Positions 47,216 through 58,363 are shown, numbered from the stretch's first letter. The stretch is DNA of 64,000 bases from Pseudomonas alloputida (GCF_021283545.2 NZ_CP128540.1:5802501-5866500), one strand, 5' to 3'. Program-made: numbers and translations. Notes: generated by a model from the sequence alone, not told the origin.

Positions 47216-47265
47216 CCGGGGCCGCTTTGCGGCCCATTCGCGGGTGAACCCGCGAAGAGGCCGGC
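47216..47265. repeat. Single REP hairpin with GC-rich flanking hairpin
   Basis: TTCGCGGGTGAACCCGCGAA is an almost perfect hairpin, flanked by GGGGCCGCTTTGCGGCCC and bounded by GCCGG/CCGGC. It lies between convergent genes for the antiporter and the thioesterase. Confidence 0.8.
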
Positions 47266-47280
47266 ACAGGCAACCAGGGT

Positions 47281-47682
47281 CTATTCGACTGCCGAATCCG
47301 GGAACTGGTCCTGCACGTACTTGATCTCGGTGCGCCCATGGGCTGCCGGCAAGCCATCCTCGCCCAGGTTGACGAACACCATCTTGTCGACAGTCAGAAT
47401 GCTCTTGCGGGTGATCTTGTTACGCACTTCGCACTTGAGGGTGATCGAGGTGCGGCCGAACGCGGTAGCGGTGATGCCCAGCTCGATGATGTCACCCTGA
47501 CGCGAAGCACTGACGAAGTTGATTTCCGACATGTACTTGGTCACCACACGCTGGTTGCCCAGCTGGACGATGGCGTAGATCGCCGCCTCTTCATCGATCC
47601 AGCGCAACAGGCTGCCACCGAACAGGGTGCCATTGGGGTTGAGGTCTTCGGGTTTAACCCACTTGCGGGTGTGAAAGTTCAT
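47281..47682 (-). CDS. Hotdog-fold acyl-CoA thioesterase
   Basis: 133 aa. AGGAG precedes the ATG at 47682. The BFIT/YciA-type signature NPNGTLFGGSLLRWIDEEAAI at residues 15-35 includes the conserved Gly-rich turn and Asp, followed by VTKYMSEINFVSASRQGDII on the central strand. One hotdog domain implies a dimer or hexamer. It hydrolyses acyl-CoA to free acid and CoA; chain preference unknown. It is divergent from ahcY across the riboswitch region. Confidence 0.9.
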   Translation of the reverse strand: MNFHTRKWVKPEDLNPNGTLFGGSLLRWIDEEAAIYAIVQLGNQRVVTKYMSEINFVSASRQGDIIELGITATAFGRTSITLKCEVRNKITRKSILTVDKMVFVNLGEDGLPAAHGRTEIKYVQDQFPDSAVE

Positions 47683-47785
47683 CTGTACTCCTGACCTGCT
47701 TGGCTAACGTGTAGCAATGATGGCAGAGCGGCTGCCTTCGCTCCATTGAACATCGACTATCGTCGCGATTAATCGACGGAAAACC

Positions 47786-47814
47786 TTGGGCAAGCCGGCG
47801 GGGGCAGCTATAAT
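47786..47814 (+). promoter_or_regulatory. Sigma-70 promoter for the ahcY-metF transcript
   Basis: TTGGGC at 47786-47791 and a perfect TATAAT at 47809-47814, separated by 17 nt. Transcription would start near 47821, about 45 nt before the SAH riboswitch. Confidence 0.82.
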
Positions 47815-47863
47815 CTGCGCCGTTTTACATGGTTGCCCACAGCGGTGCCATGCCCGCCACCTG

Positions 47864-49387
<1,524 letters not shown>

Positions 49388-49525
49388 GCGGCAAGCTTGA
49401 AGCTGCAAGTGGCAGGCAAAGGCATACCGTGCCGTTGCCACTTGCAGCTCCGGAAACACAGATCTTGAACGACGCCCAAGCCAGACCGGCCATCACCGAT
49501 CTGGCTTTTACTTGCAGCTTGCCGC
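49388..49525. repeat. Inverted repeats between ahcY and metF
   Basis: A perfect 14-bp stem AGCTGCAAGTGGCA (49401-49414) with TGCCACTTGCAGCT (49436-49449). Outer arms GCGGCAAG (49388) and CTTGCCGC (49518-49525) also pair. No T-run; more likely an mRNA-stability element that lets ahcY and metF levels differ than a full terminator. Confidence 0.65.
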
Positions 49526-49553
49526 CAGACGCTTGTTGCCAGAGGAACGCCTG

Positions 49554-50399
49554 ATGTCACAAGAACGCCGCTACAGTTTCGAGTTCTTCCCGACCAAGAC
49601 CGATGCCGGTCACGAAAAGCTGATGGGCGTCGCCCGCCAGCTGGCCACCTATAACCCGGACTTCTTCTCCTGCACCTACGGTGCCGGTGGGTCGACCCGC
49701 GACCGCACGCTCAATACCGTGCTGCAGCTGGAAAGCGAAGTGAAGATACCTGCCGCGCCGCACCTGTCGTGCGTGGGCGACACCAAGGCCGAATTGCGTG
49801 CCCTGCTGGCCGAGTACAAGGCAGCCGGCATCAAACGCATTGTCGCGCTGCGTGGTGACCTGCCGTCGGGCATGGGCATGGCCAGTGGTGAACTGCGCTA
49901 TGCCAGTGACCTGGTCGAGTTCATCCGCGAGGAGACCGCTGATCACTTCCACCTGGAAGTGGCTGCCTACCCGGAAATGCACCCGCAGGCGCGCAACTTC
50001 GAGGCGGATCTGGCCAACTTTGTGCACAAGGTCAAGGCCGGTGCCGACAGCGCCATCACCCAGTACTTCTTCAACGCCGACAGCTACTTCTACTTCGTCG
50101 AGCGTGCACAGAAGCTGGGCGTGGAGATTCCGGTGGTACCGGGCATCATGCCGATCACCAACTACAGCAAGCTGGCCCGCTTCTCCGATGCCTGTGGCGC
50201 CGAGATCCCGCGCTGGATCCGCAAGCAGCTGGAAGCCTATGCCGACGACACTGCCAGCATCCAGGCGTTCGGCGAAGAAGTGATTACCCGCATGTGCGAA
50301 CAGCTGTTGCAAGGCGGCGCGCCAGGCCTGCACTTCTATACCTTGAACCAGGCTGAACCGAGCCTGGCGATCTGGAACAACCTGAAGCTGCCGCGCTGA
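49554..50399 (+). CDS. metF: 5,10-methylenetetrahydrofolate reductase
   Basis: 281 aa. The ATG at 49554 follows AGAGGA. Start block RRYSFEFFPTKTDAGHEKL with catalytic Glu in SFEFFPTK; FSCTYGAGGSTRDRT; RIVALRGDLPSG near 105; FNADSYFYFVERAQKLGVEIPVVPGIMPI near 185. FAD- and NAD(P)H-dependent enzyme making 5-methyl-THF, the methyl donor for regenerating methionine from homocysteine. Co-transcribed with ahcY, 166 bp downstream, so that homocysteine supply and methyl supply rise together when SAH accumulates. Confidence 0.97.
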   Translation: MSQERRYSFEFFPTKTDAGHEKLMGVARQLATYNPDFFSCTYGAGGSTRDRTLNTVLQLESEVKIPAAPHLSCVGDTKAELRALLAEYKAAGIKRIVALRGDLPSGMGMASGELRYASDLVEFIREETADHFHLEVAAYPEMHPQARNFEADLANFVHKVKAGADSAITQYFFNADSYFYFVERAQKLGVEIPVVPGIMPITNYSKLARFSDACGAEIPRWIRKQLEAYADDTASIQAFGEEVITRMCEQLLQGGAPGLHFYTLNQAEPSLAIWNNLKLPR

Positions 50400-50431
50400 A
50401 ATCTTTTGGCAAAGTCTGCTTAAGAAATGAT

Positions 50432-50460
50432 TAAGGCTTTGGTCATAGACTAAAGCCTTA
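50432..50460 (+). terminator. Terminator of metF
   Basis: TAAGGCTTTGGTC (50432-50444) pairs with GACTAAAGCCTTA (50448-50460) over 13 positions with one G-U, loop ATA; TTCATTTT follows. It starts 32 bp after the metF stop. Confidence 0.85.
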
Positions 50461-50492
50461 TTCATTTTCGGGTTAAACAGGTCTTGCCTGCC

Positions 50493-51569
50493 ATGCAGCA
50501 CACCCAACCTTCGCGCCCACAGCTTGTATACCTGGCTTTTGGCCCGGCAACCTACCATCAGGAAGCCTGCTTCAGCATCGTCAGCGCCCTCGCCCAGCTA
50601 GGCAGCGCAGCCGGCGAGGCCATGGACATCCAGGTCTACACCGACAATGCGCAGCCATACGCCAGGCTGCCCGTCACCGTCCACCTGCTGGACGAGGCCA
50701 CGCGCCAGGCATGGAATGCCCCGCACGGTTATCACTTTCGCAGCAAGCATGTGCTGTTGCGCCAGGTACTGCAGCAACACCCGCTGGCAGTGCTGATCGA
50801 CACCGACACCTTCTTCCGCACTTCGCCGTTGCATCTGTTCGCCCGCGTGGCGCCCAACCGCCTGCTGTGCAACGCCATCGGCACGCGCTACGGCGCTGAC
50901 CAGAAGTGCCTGTTGTACAAGAACCTGCTGGCCATTCTCGAGTCCCGGGGACTGGCCGACTGCCAGATGCCGCTCGTCAATTCCGGCGTTATCGGCCTCA
51001 CTGCCGAGAACTGCGACACCCTGGACCGCTCCATCGCCATGATGGACGAATTCTACCCCTTGGCTCGAGAGGCCTATACCCTCGAGGAGTTCTGCCTGGC
51101 AGTGGCGGCCTACCGCAACCTGGAGCTGGCCGAGTGTACCGATGTCATCCATCACTACTGGAGCCGGAAGGCGCAGTTCCGCGCCAAGATCCAGGCCTGG
51201 CTGCGCAAGCACGAGCACGACCCACTCAGCCCCCCGGCCCTGGCCGACGTTGCGCTGGTCAACGATCAACTGCCGCGGCCACCCACTCTGCACCGCCTGG
51301 GTTACAAGGCGTTGAGCCTGACCCTGCCCAGTCACGAGCGCCAGTTCGCCCGCGAATTGCTCTATGGCTGCTACCCCTACCCCAATGAGTTCGATCGCGC
51401 CTGTGCGTCTGCCTGGTGGGACAAGGCCCTGGAAAACCTCAATGACCGCTACGGCCACGTGGAGCCCGAGCGGCTGCGTCAGTGCCTGCGCCATCCGGGG
51501 CTACGGCTATCGCTGGGCGAGCGGCGCAAGGATATCGAGGCGCATCTGCTGCGATCCACCCAAGCCTGA
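50493..51569 (+). CDS. Orphan glycosyltransferase-like protein (GT-A, DxD)
   Basis: 358 aa from the ATG at 50493; a TTG three codons earlier is also possible, and neither has a strong ribosome site. Residues about 10-170 look like a GT-A nucleotide-sugar domain: QLVYLAFGPATYHQEACFS, HVLLRQVLQQHPLAVLIDTDTFFR with the DTD (DxD) metal motif near residue 100, and LVNSGVIGLTAEN. The rest is helical and ends LSLGERRKDIEAHLLRS. No signal or membrane segment, so cytoplasmic. There is no polysaccharide cluster nearby, so acceptor and donor are unknown. Confidence 0.75.
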   Translation: MQHTQPSRPQLVYLAFGPATYHQEACFSIVSALAQLGSAAGEAMDIQVYTDNAQPYARLPVTVHLLDEATRQAWNAPHGYHFRSKHVLLRQVLQQHPLAVLIDTDTFFRTSPLHLFARVAPNRLLCNAIGTRYGADQKCLLYKNLLAILESRGLADCQMPLVNSGVIGLTAENCDTLDRSIAMMDEFYPLAREAYTLEEFCLAVAAYRNLELAECTDVIHHYWSRKAQFRAKIQAWLRKHEHDPLSPPALADVALVNDQLPRPPTLHRLGYKALSLTLPSHERQFARELLYGCYPYPNEFDRACASAWWDKALENLNDRYGHVEPERLRQCLRHPGLRLSLGERRKDIEAHLLRSTQA

Positions 51570-51603
51570 TGTGCCCGCAAAACTCATTGTCTTGCGCGGT
51601 CTT

Positions 51604-51687
51604 GTGGGAGCGGGCGTGCCCGCGAAGAGAGCAACCCGATCGTTGGCACCGGCTTCGCCGGTGTTCGCGGGCACGCCCGCTCCCACA
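51604..51687. repeat. REP pair with CACCGGC/GCCGGTG spacer hairpin
   Basis: TGTGGGAGCGGGCGTGCCCG at 51604 and its inverted copy ending 51687, with TTGGCACCGGCTTCGCCGGT between. Arms are nearly perfect over 24 bases. Confidence 0.9.
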
Positions 51688-51738
51688 TCGATAATGCATG
51701 CCTTTACCGTACACCGGCCGAGCGCGTAATCTCCGGCC

Positions 51739-52527
51739 ATGCCACATATCGCCCGTCTGTTCTGGATCCTGCTGCTCGTTTGCCTGAGCCCGTTGGCTCT
51801 GGGCGAACGCTTGCGCCTGGTAACCGACGACTGGGCACCTTATGTGTTTCAGCACAACGGCCAACCGCGCGGCATCGACTACGAAGTCGCCAGCCAGGTC
51901 TTCGCACGCCTCGGCGTCGAGGTGGAGTGGCAATTCCTGCCTTGGAAGCGCTGCTTGGCGATGGCTGAGCAGGGCCTGGCCGATGGCATTCTCGACATCT
52001 TCCAGACGGACGCACGCCAACCCTACATGGTGTATGGCGCCGAACCCATGTCGGAGGTCGAATTCGTCCTGTTCCAAAGCCGCTCGCGCCGCCATGCCGT
52101 CACCCACCTGGACGACCTCGCCGGCCTCACCGTCGGCACATCGCCCGGCTACGCCTACGGTAAAGGGTTCACCGAGGCCCCGCACTTCAAGCGCGAAGCC
52201 GCACCTACTCAAGAAGCCAACTTCGGCAAGCTGATACTGGGCCGCATCGACCTGGTGATCACCGACCGCAGGGTGGGGCATTACCTGCTCCGCCAGCTCG
52301 GCCTGCAACAGCAAGTCGAAGAACTGCCGCTGGTAATCAGCCGCCAGGCGCAGTACCTGGGCCTGGTGCGCAAGCCTGGGCGCGAGGCACTGGCCGTGGC
52401 CTTTGCCGAAGAGCTGCAGCGGTTCAAGCAGGAGCCGGCCTATGCAGCGATCAGCAACCGTTATACAACCGACACTGGAAACATTCTCAACGCCGTTGAG
52501 CAGCAGGAAAGCAGCACAGCGCGATAG
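51739..52527 (+). CDS. Periplasmic solute-binding protein (SBP_bac_3), orphan
   Basis: 262 aa. Signal peptide [22 protein letters not shown], mature from [19 protein letters not shown]. Family 3 marks: [29 protein letters not shown] in lobe one, and [18 protein letters not shown] at the hinge. It shares the opening pattern LRLV-D-W-P[YF] with the protein at 26838, so the two may be paralogues. No ABC permease or ATPase adjacent. Ligand unknown, perhaps an amino acid. Ends 6 bp before the -10 box of rhlE. Confidence 0.85.
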   Translation: MPHIARLFWILLLVCLSPLALGERLRLVTDDWAPYVFQHNGQPRGIDYEVASQVFARLGVEVEWQFLPWKRCLAMAEQGLADGILDIFQTDARQPYMVYGAEPMSEVEFVLFQSRSRRHAVTHLDDLAGLTVGTSPGYAYGKGFTEAPHFKREAAPTQEANFGKLILGRIDLVITDRRVGHYLLRQLGLQQQVEELPLVISRQAQYLGLVRKPGREALAVAFAEELQRFKQEPAYAAISNRYTTDTGNILNAVEQQESSTAR

Positions 52528-52533
52528 CTCTGT

Positions 52534-52745
52534 TATACTCGGGCCTTCCCGCCCGGCTCACGCCCGGACGCTCGGCCTCGCAACAGGCATCCCGATCGGT
52601 ACCGACGCCCCTTCGCGTCCAGCCTCCGTTTCCCGGATGTGCAGTGAAAGCCCAGCTGGACCGGACGCGATCGCATTTCACCGATGCCCGTCGCGCCAGG
52701 CAGAACATCCCAACGGGCCCAGCCCACACGAGAACAGGATCGCCC
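52534..52745 (+). promoter_or_regulatory. rhlE -10 box and about 200-nt leader
   Basis: TATACT at 52534-52539 is a good sigma-70 -10; no clear -35 lies 17 nt upstream. It leaves an untranslated leader of about 200 nt, GC-rich and able to fold, before the rhlE ATG. An in-frame ATG at 52644 lies in the leader but the added residues are not helicase-like. Long structured leaders are known for cold-inducible DEAD-box genes. Confidence 0.55.
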
Positions 52746-54626
52746 ATGTCCTTTGCTTCCCTCGGTCTCTCCGAGGCTCTTGTCCGCGCTATCGAGGCTG
52801 CGGGCTACACCCAGCCGACCCCCGTGCAACAGCGGGCTATTCCCGCCGTGTTGCAAGGCCGCGACCTGATGGTTGCCGCACAGACAGGTACGGGTAAAAC
52901 CGGCGGCTTTGCCCTGCCGATTCTCGAGCGCCTGTTCCCGGCCGGCCATCCCGACAAATCACAGCGCCACGGCCCGCGCCAGCCTCGCGTGCTGGTCCTG
53001 ACGCCGACCCGCGAACTGGCAGCCCAGGTGCATGACAGTTTCAAGGTCTATGCCCGTGACCTGCCACTGGTCAGCGCCTGCATCTTCGGCGGCGTTGGCA
53101 TGAACCCGCAGATCCAGGCCATTGCCAAAGGCGTTGATGTGCTGGTCGCCTGCCCAGGCCGCCTGCTCGACCTCGCCGGCCAAGGCAAGGTCGACCTGGC
53201 CCACGTGGAAATCCTGGTACTTGATGAAGCCGATCGCATGCTCGACATGGGCTTCATCCACGACGTCAAGAAGGTCCTCGCCCGCCTGCCGGCCAAACGC
53301 CAGAACCTGCTCTTCTCGGCCACCTTCTCCAAGGACATCACCGACCTCGCCGACAAGCTCCTGCACAACCCGGAGCGTATCGAGGTCACCCCGCCGAACA
53401 CCACCGTCGAGCGTATCGAGCAGCGGGTATATCGCCTGCCTGCCAGCCACAAGCGTGCCTTGCTGGCGCACCTGATCACCCTGGGCGCCTGGGAACAGGT
53501 GTTGGTGTTCACCCGAACCAAGCATGGCGCCAACCGCCTGGCCGAGTACCTGGAAAAGCAAGGCCTGACCGCCGCCGCGATCCACGGCAACAAGAGCCAG
53601 AACGCCCGCACCAAGGCGCTGGCCGACTTCAAGGCCAACAGCGTGCGCGTACTGGTCGCCACCGACATCGCTGCCCGCGGCCTGGACATCGACCAGTTGC
53701 CCCATGTTGTCAACTTCGAGCTGCCGAATGTCGAGGAAGACTACGTCCACCGCATCGGCCGTACCGGCCGTGCCGGTCGTTCGGGCGAAGCTATTTCCCT
53801 GGTCGCGCCAGATGAAGAGAAGCTGCTCAAGAGCATCGAGCGGGTGACCAAGCAGCGCATCGCGGATGGCGACCTGATGGGCTTCGACGCCAGCCAGGTA
53901 GAAGCCGAGAAGCCCGAAGCACGCGAGCGCCCGCAGAATAACGGCCGCGGTGGCCGCAACCAGCAGGCCCGTGGCGAAGGTGGTAAAGACACCAACGGCG
54001 GCCGCAAGGACAAAGGCAAGGACAAAGGCAAAGCCAGGCAGCAAGCTGCGGCCAAGCCGGACGACAAGGAAAAGAGCGGCGACAAGCAGCAACCGCGCAA
54101 GCCGCGTGACAAGAAGTCACGCCCGCAGCAGGCCAGCAATAACAGCGTGCCGAAGCCGCCGGCAGACCGCGACCCGGAAGAGTTCCTGGACGACGAACTC
54201 GATAACTTCGGTAACCGCGCGGACTATGTCAGCCCTTACCAGGGCAAGAACCAGGGCCGCAACCGCCGCCCGGGTGGTGCTGGCCAAGGTCAGGGGCAAG
54301 GCAATGGCCAACGCAGCAACGCTGGCGGCCAGGGCCAAGCCCGCAATGGCGGCCAGCCACGCAGTGGTGGCGGAGAAAAACGCCCGCCCCGCGCCAACAA
54401 CGGTGGCGGTGCCCGTCGTGATGGCGGCGGTGGCCGTGGTCGCCCTGCGCGTGACGATGCTGCCCGGCAAGAGCCGGCCGTGCGCAACCCGCGTCAGCCG
54501 GAAAAACAGCCAGTGATCATTCGCAAGGAGTCCAAGCTGGACCGTTTCCCGACGCCTGAGCAACTGGATGACCTGCCAAGCCGCCCACGCGGTGAGCGCC
54601 CAGCGCTGCTGACCCGCAAGGGCTGA
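52746..54626 (+). CDS. rhlE: DEAD-box RNA helicase RhlE with long basic tail
   Basis: 626 aa. ACAGGA precedes the ATG at 52746. Helicase core residues 1-375: Q motif [13 protein letters not shown], Walker [76 protein letters not shown]. Residues about 400-600 are a disordered tail rich in Gly, Arg, Lys, Asn and Gln ([32 protein letters not shown]), far longer than in E. coli RhlE (454 aa). The last 30 residues ([20 protein letters not shown]) are more ordered. RhlE unwinds RNA in ribosome maturation and turnover; such tails usually aid RNA binding or condensation. Confidence 0.93.
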   Translation: MSFASLGLSEALVRAIEAAGYTQPTPVQQRAIPAVLQGRDLMVAAQTGTGKTGGFALPILERLFPAGHPDKSQRHGPRQPRVLVLTPTRELAAQVHDSFKVYARDLPLVSACIFGGVGMNPQIQAIAKGVDVLVACPGRLLDLAGQGKVDLAHVEILVLDEADRMLDMGFIHDVKKVLARLPAKRQNLLFSATFSKDITDLADKLLHNPERIEVTPPNTTVERIEQRVYRLPASHKRALLAHLITLGAWEQVLVFTRTKHGANRLAEYLEKQGLTAAAIHGNKSQNARTKALADFKANSVRVLVATDIAARGLDIDQLPHVVNFELPNVEEDYVHRIGRTGRAGRSGEAISLVAPDEEKLLKSIERVTKQRIADGDLMGFDASQVEAEKPEARERPQNNGRGGRNQQARGEGGKDTNGGRKDKGKDKGKARQQAAAKPDDKEKSGDKQQPRKPRDKKSRPQQASNNSVPKPPADRDPEEFLDDELDNFGNRADYVSPYQGKNQGRNRRPGGAGQGQGQGNGQRSNAGGQGQARNGGQPRSGGGEKRPPRANNGGGARRDGGGGRGRPARDDAARQEPAVRNPRQPEKQPVIIRKESKLDRFPTPEQLDDLPSRPRGERPALLTRKG

Positions 54627-54633
54627 TAGAAGT

Positions 54634-54750
54634 ACCGAGGGGGCTGCTTCGCAGCCCTATCACGACACAAGGCCGCTCCTGCAGAGAATTTCTTGATCTC
54701 TACAGGAGCGGCCTTGTGTCGTGATAGGGCCGCAAAGCGGCCCCCTCGGT
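54634..54750. repeat. 117-bp long inverted repeat between rhlE and yceI
   Basis: Two 53-base arms (54634-54686 and 54698-54750) with a handful of mismatches around an 11-nt loop. Each arm contains CTATCACGACACAAGGCCGC, a REP variant also seen at 61332. The right end CCTCGGTTTT gives a short T-run for rhlE. The genes converge here. Confidence 0.9.
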
Positions 54751-54766
54751 TTTCAGCTGGCAGAAA

Positions 54767-55345
54767 TTACTTCTGCTTCACACCTTCGACACTGATATCC
54801 AGGTCCAGGGTCTGCGAAGTAGCACCCGGGCCTTTGATGCCGAAGTCGTTCAGGTTCAGCGTGGTGGTGGCGTTGAAGCCAGCGCGCTCGCCACCCCATG
54901 GGTCCTTGCCTTCACCGTTGAAGGTAGCCTTGAACGTCACCGGCTTGGTGACACCGTGCATGGTCAGGTCGCCAGTCACGTCAGCCGTCTTGTCGCCAGT
55001 AGACTTGACGCTGGTGGAGACGAATTTGGCGTCCGGGTACTTCTTCACGTCGAGGAAGTCGGCGCTGGCGATGTGCTTGTCACGCTCGGCGTGGTTCGAC
55101 CACAGGCTGGCAGTTTTCAAGTCGACGCTGATCTTGCTGGCTTCAGGCTTGGCACTGTCCCAGCTGAAGTTGCCGTCGAAATCCTTGAAAGTACCGTGGA
55201 TGAAGCTGTAGCCCAGGTGGCTGATTTTCCAGTCAACGAACGCGTGCTGGCCTTCCTTGTCGATCTTGTACTCGGCAGCCATGGCCTGGCCAGCAGAGAG
55301 CAGAGCGGTACCGAGCGCCAGAGCGGCAAAAGTCTTTTTCAACAT
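54767..55345 (-). CDS. yceI: YceI family periplasmic protein
   Basis: 192 aa. AAGGAACAGG precedes the ATG at 55345. Signal peptide [23 protein letters not shown], mature from [24 protein letters not shown]. YceI lipocalin-like marks: [28 protein letters not shown], and [20 protein letters not shown]. The family binds polyisoprenoid lipids in a beta-barrel. The cytochrome b561 gene lies 32 bp upstream on the same strand, the usual pairing, so the two are probably one operon. Ends against a long inverted repeat. Confidence 0.94.
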   Translation of the reverse strand: MLKKTFAALALGTALLSAGQAMAAEYKIDKEGQHAFVDWKISHLGYSFIHGTFKDFDGNFSWDSAKPEASKISVDLKTASLWSNHAERDKHIASADFLDVKKYPDAKFVSTSVKSTGDKTADVTGDLTMHGVTKPVTFKATFNGEGKDPWGGERAGFNATTTLNLNDFGIKGPGATSQTLDLDISVEGVKQK

Positions 55346-55377
55346 CCTGTTCCTTCCTGTGTAATTGAGGTTGAGAG

Positions 55378-55929
55378 TCAAGCTTTGCGGCCCAGCATGC
55401 GAGTCAGGGTCGCGTCACGGTCGATGAAATGATGCTTGAGCGCGGCAAGGGCATGCAGCACGGCAAAAATCACCAGCCCCCAAGCCAGCCACAAATGAAC
55501 CACACCCGCCACATCTGCCTGGTCAGGCAGGTCGCTGATCAGTGCCGGCACTTCGAACAGGCCGAACACCGGAATGCCGACGCCGTCGGCGGTGGAAATC
55601 AGGTAACCGGCAACCATCACCGCAAACAGCCCAAGGTACAGGGCCAGGTGGCCCAGCTTGGCCGCCAGGCGTGTGACCGCACCATGGTTGGTTGGTGCCG
55701 GTGGTGGCGGGCTGATGAAACGCCAGACTACCCGCAGCAGCATCACCGCCAGCAGCACCAGGCCGATGCTCTTGTGCAGGTCCGGGCCAGCTTTGCGCCA
55801 AGGGCTGTAGTAGTCGAGGCCGACCATCCACAAGCCCAGGCCGAACAGGCCGAAAACTGCCAGCGCCACGCCCCAGTGCAGGATGATGCTGACCACGCCG
55901 TAGCGAGAAGGTGAATTGCGCAGTTGCAT
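55378..55929 (-). CDS. Cytochrome b561 family protein
   Basis: 183 aa with four helices. The ATG at 55929 ([25 protein letters not shown]) has GGGGA upstream; an upstream start would add ten residues. Heme-ligand histidines are in IILHWGV (helix 1), [13 protein letters not shown] (helix 2), [26 protein letters not shown] (helix 4). Bacterial b561 proteins pass electrons between the quinone pool and periplasmic partners. The operon with yceI is conserved in many bacteria, and a redox role involving an isoprenoid carrier has been suggested. Confidence 0.92.
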   Translation of the reverse strand: MQLRNSPSRYGVVSIILHWGVALAVFGLFGLGLWMVGLDYYSPWRKAGPDLHKSIGLVLLAVMLLRVVWRFISPPPPAPTNHGAVTRLAAKLGHLALYLGLFAVMVAGYLISTADGVGIPVFGLFEVPALISDLPDQADVAGVVHLWLAWGLVIFAVLHALAALKHHFIDRDATLTRMLGRKA

Positions 55930-56133
55930 GTTGCGTGTTTCCCCGTGAAAGCTATGCACAGACTAACGCGTAACGTATCGAAGAAAAGCGGAAAAAATTG
56001 CTTTGGATTATCGAGGAATCCGATATTTATTCTGTTAGCTGACCATTAAGAAAACATTAACGATAGTCGGAGAGTTAGGGTTGCAGTGCCGGCCCTCAGG
56101 CGAACAGGCGAACAGGCCGGCACTGTCGATCGG

Positions 56134-57993
56134 TCAGCCCGCCTTGGCCTGGGTATTGGTTACAGGCTTCTTCGCAGGCTCCGACTTGGCTGTCGCCTTC
56201 TTCGTCTCGGCAGGCTTGTGGGCTGGCTTATGCACGGGCGCATGCTTGGCGGGAGCGGCTTTGGTTGCCGCAGGCTTGGCAGCCGTTTCCTTGGCCACAG
56301 GCGCAGGTGCTGCAGGAGCCGGAGCTGCCTGTGGAGCGGGCGCAGGTGCAGGCGCCACTTCCTCAGCCTTGGCAATTGGCTCAACCTTCGCCTCTGGCGC
56401 TTGCGCCCCGCCAAACAGGCGCTTGAAGAAGCCTGGCTTGTCCTGCTTGGCCTCTTCGGTCTGCTTGGGCTCAGCTTTGGCCGGCGCCTTGTCAGCTTTG
56501 TCGCCCTTGTCGGACGAACCGCCGAACATATTGGAGAAGAACCCGCCCTTGCTCTCCTTGGCGGCGGCCGCACCTGCCGCCGCCGCAACCGGCAGCGCCT
56601 TGGCCGGGTCGAACGACTTGCCGGCCAACAGGTCCTGTGCCTGGCTGGCCGCACGCTGGCCACTGCGCAGGGCGCCTTCCAGGGTGCCCGGGTACAGGGC
56701 ATCCGTGTGCTCACCGGCAAAGGTCATGCGCTGCACCGGACGTTCCCACAGGCGCCAGTATTTACTGATCTGCCCTGGGCCGTAGGCCAGGTAGGCACCA
56801 CCCGTGCCAGCATCAGCACTGTATCGCTTGACCTCGTAACCGGTGAATGCGCCACGGGCCTGGGGGTAGAACGCATGCAGCCGGATCAGCACCTGGTCGA
56901 CCATCTGCTTTTCACCAAAGGCCTGCAGCAGGCGTGCGTTGTCGCCGGACAGGTTGATCACCACGTTGGCACCACCCTTGAGCGCCGGCTCGACCCACAG
57001 CATGCCGAGGCCGGCGTTACTGTAGATTTCGCCCGACATGCGTGCACGGCTTTCCCAAACGGGTTTCTTGAACTTGAGCATGATCTGGTCGCGCCAACCA
57101 TAGTTGGTGCCCTTGAGCGCCGCCAGGTGCTGGCTGTCCAGGCCAGGGGTCATCTGAATCTTGGCTAGCGCGCGCAGGGGCACAGCCATGACCAGATAGT
57201 CCGCCTTGTAGCCGACGCTGCCGACTTTTACCGTGACACCATCCTTGTCCTGGACAATGGCGGTAACCGGCGAGTTGGTCTTGATGGTTTTCAGCTGCTT
57301 GACGAAAGCCTGGGCCAGCACCGGGCTGCCACCGGGCAGGCGCGCAGCGCGCAGGTCGCGGTCGCTGACGCCGCGGTAGACGCGGTTCTGCTGGGCGAAG
57401 TACAGCAGCGACAGGCGCGACGGTTCATCGTAGCGGGTGCGGATCTGCTGATTGATCAACTGACGGGCGGTGGCCGGCAGTTGCAGTTTGTCCAGCCAGG
57501 TGGAGACGTTGATCTGGTCAAGGGCGAACAGCGTGCTGGTTGCCTGCGGGTTCAGCGGGTCATCGATCGAACGGGCCAGGTCATCGAGGGTTTTCTCGTA
57601 ACGCTTGAGCGCCTCGGCAGTGGCCGGTTGCTTGGTGGCCAGGTCGCTGGCGCTGAAGTACTCGCCGTCGATCAGGTAACCCGGGGTACGCACGAACTCG
57701 GGCGCCGGCAGTGTTTCAAGCTTGAAACGGTCGAGGTACTGGTTGAGCACCGGCTGTGCCTTGGCGTTGCCGATCCACTCGCTGGTGGCCAGGCCCGAAC
57801 GCCCGCCCATGCCCGCCTTGGCCTCCAGCAGGGTCACCTGCCAGCCTTTGTTCTGCAGCTCGTAGGCTGCCGTCAGGCCTGCCAGCCCCCCCCCCACGAC
57901 AATCGCCGTGGGCGTCTTGTCTTTTGCCAGCGCAGCGCCGCTGGACACACCAATCAATACCAACGCGCACAGGCGCACCCAAGCAGCAGCCAT
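56134..57993 (-). CDS. Flavin amine oxidase with Ala/Pro/Lys-rich C-terminal tail
   Basis: 619 aa. GGAG lies 9 nt before the ATG at 57993; the longer reading to 58083 is rejected. Signal-like MAAAWVRLCALVLIGVSSGAALA suggests export. FAD motif IVVGGGLAGLTAAYELQNKGW at about residue 32, then LLEAKAGMGGRS; C-terminal FAD block FAGEHTDALYPGTLEGALRSGQRAA near 430. The amine-oxidase domain ends about residue 455. The remaining about 160 residues are low complexity, with two related blocks, GGFFSNMFGGSSDK and KPGFFKRLFGGAQ, then a long APAPAP and HKPAHKPAETKK stretch. Substrate unknown. The tail looks like a linker plus cell-wall or membrane-contact module. Confidence 0.88.
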   Translation of the reverse strand: MAAAWVRLCALVLIGVSSGAALAKDKTPTAIVVGGGLAGLTAAYELQNKGWQVTLLEAKAGMGGRSGLATSEWIGNAKAQPVLNQYLDRFKLETLPAPEFVRTPGYLIDGEYFSASDLATKQPATAEALKRYEKTLDDLARSIDDPLNPQATSTLFALDQINVSTWLDKLQLPATARQLINQQIRTRYDEPSRLSLLYFAQQNRVYRGVSDRDLRAARLPGGSPVLAQAFVKQLKTIKTNSPVTAIVQDKDGVTVKVGSVGYKADYLVMAVPLRALAKIQMTPGLDSQHLAALKGTNYGWRDQIMLKFKKPVWESRARMSGEIYSNAGLGMLWVEPALKGGANVVINLSGDNARLLQAFGEKQMVDQVLIRLHAFYPQARGAFTGYEVKRYSADAGTGGAYLAYGPGQISKYWRLWERPVQRMTFAGEHTDALYPGTLEGALRSGQRAASQAQDLLAGKSFDPAKALPVAAAAGAAAAKESKGGFFSNMFGGSSDKGDKADKAPAKAEPKQTEEAKQDKPGFFKRLFGGAQAPEAKVEPIAKAEEVAPAPAPAPQAAPAPAAPAPVAKETAAKPAATKAAPAKHAPVHKPAHKPAETKKATAKSEPAKKPVTNTQAKAG

Positions 57994-58363
57994 GTCGGCG
58001 AACTCCGAGTCAGAGGTTACAGAAACGGGGAGAGGCAGGAATGCCCCAGGAAGATGCGTTAAGAATACGTCAGGTCCGAGCACCCTGCCAGCGCAGTGAC
58101 ATCAAGTCCTTTTGGCAGCTCATATTTTTGTCGGTAGCTATGCCACACAGTAGCAGGACCTCTGCATGAACCTGGTGACTGCGCACAGCCTCAGGCCTGA
58201 GCCTTCACTCCGGCACCACATCCTGCAGGGCTTTGCTCTGTGCATGGCAGCAGGCTCGAATGGACCAGCCCCCACCTCCATTGAACGGCAGCGGTTGTCC
58301 TGCCCTGCGGCATTGCTTAGGCTTACGCGGTCGAACCACGCCGCAAAGCCAGGAGAAGTGCCC
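57994..58363. other. Divergent intergenic region, amine oxidase / bioA
   Basis: 370 bp without a supported gene. Reading frames opening at 58138-58374 and an in-frame extension of bioA have no family character. A short AT-rich patch (CATATTTTTGTCGGTAGCTA, near 58120-58140) is the likeliest promoter zone. No palindromic operator stands out. Confidence 0.5.

Noticed and set aside
47700..47800. ATCGACTATCGTCGCGATTA region before ahcY as a second ArsR operator
   Set aside because: It does not match the TATCAAAA/TTTTGATA palindrome at metK and is only weakly symmetric.
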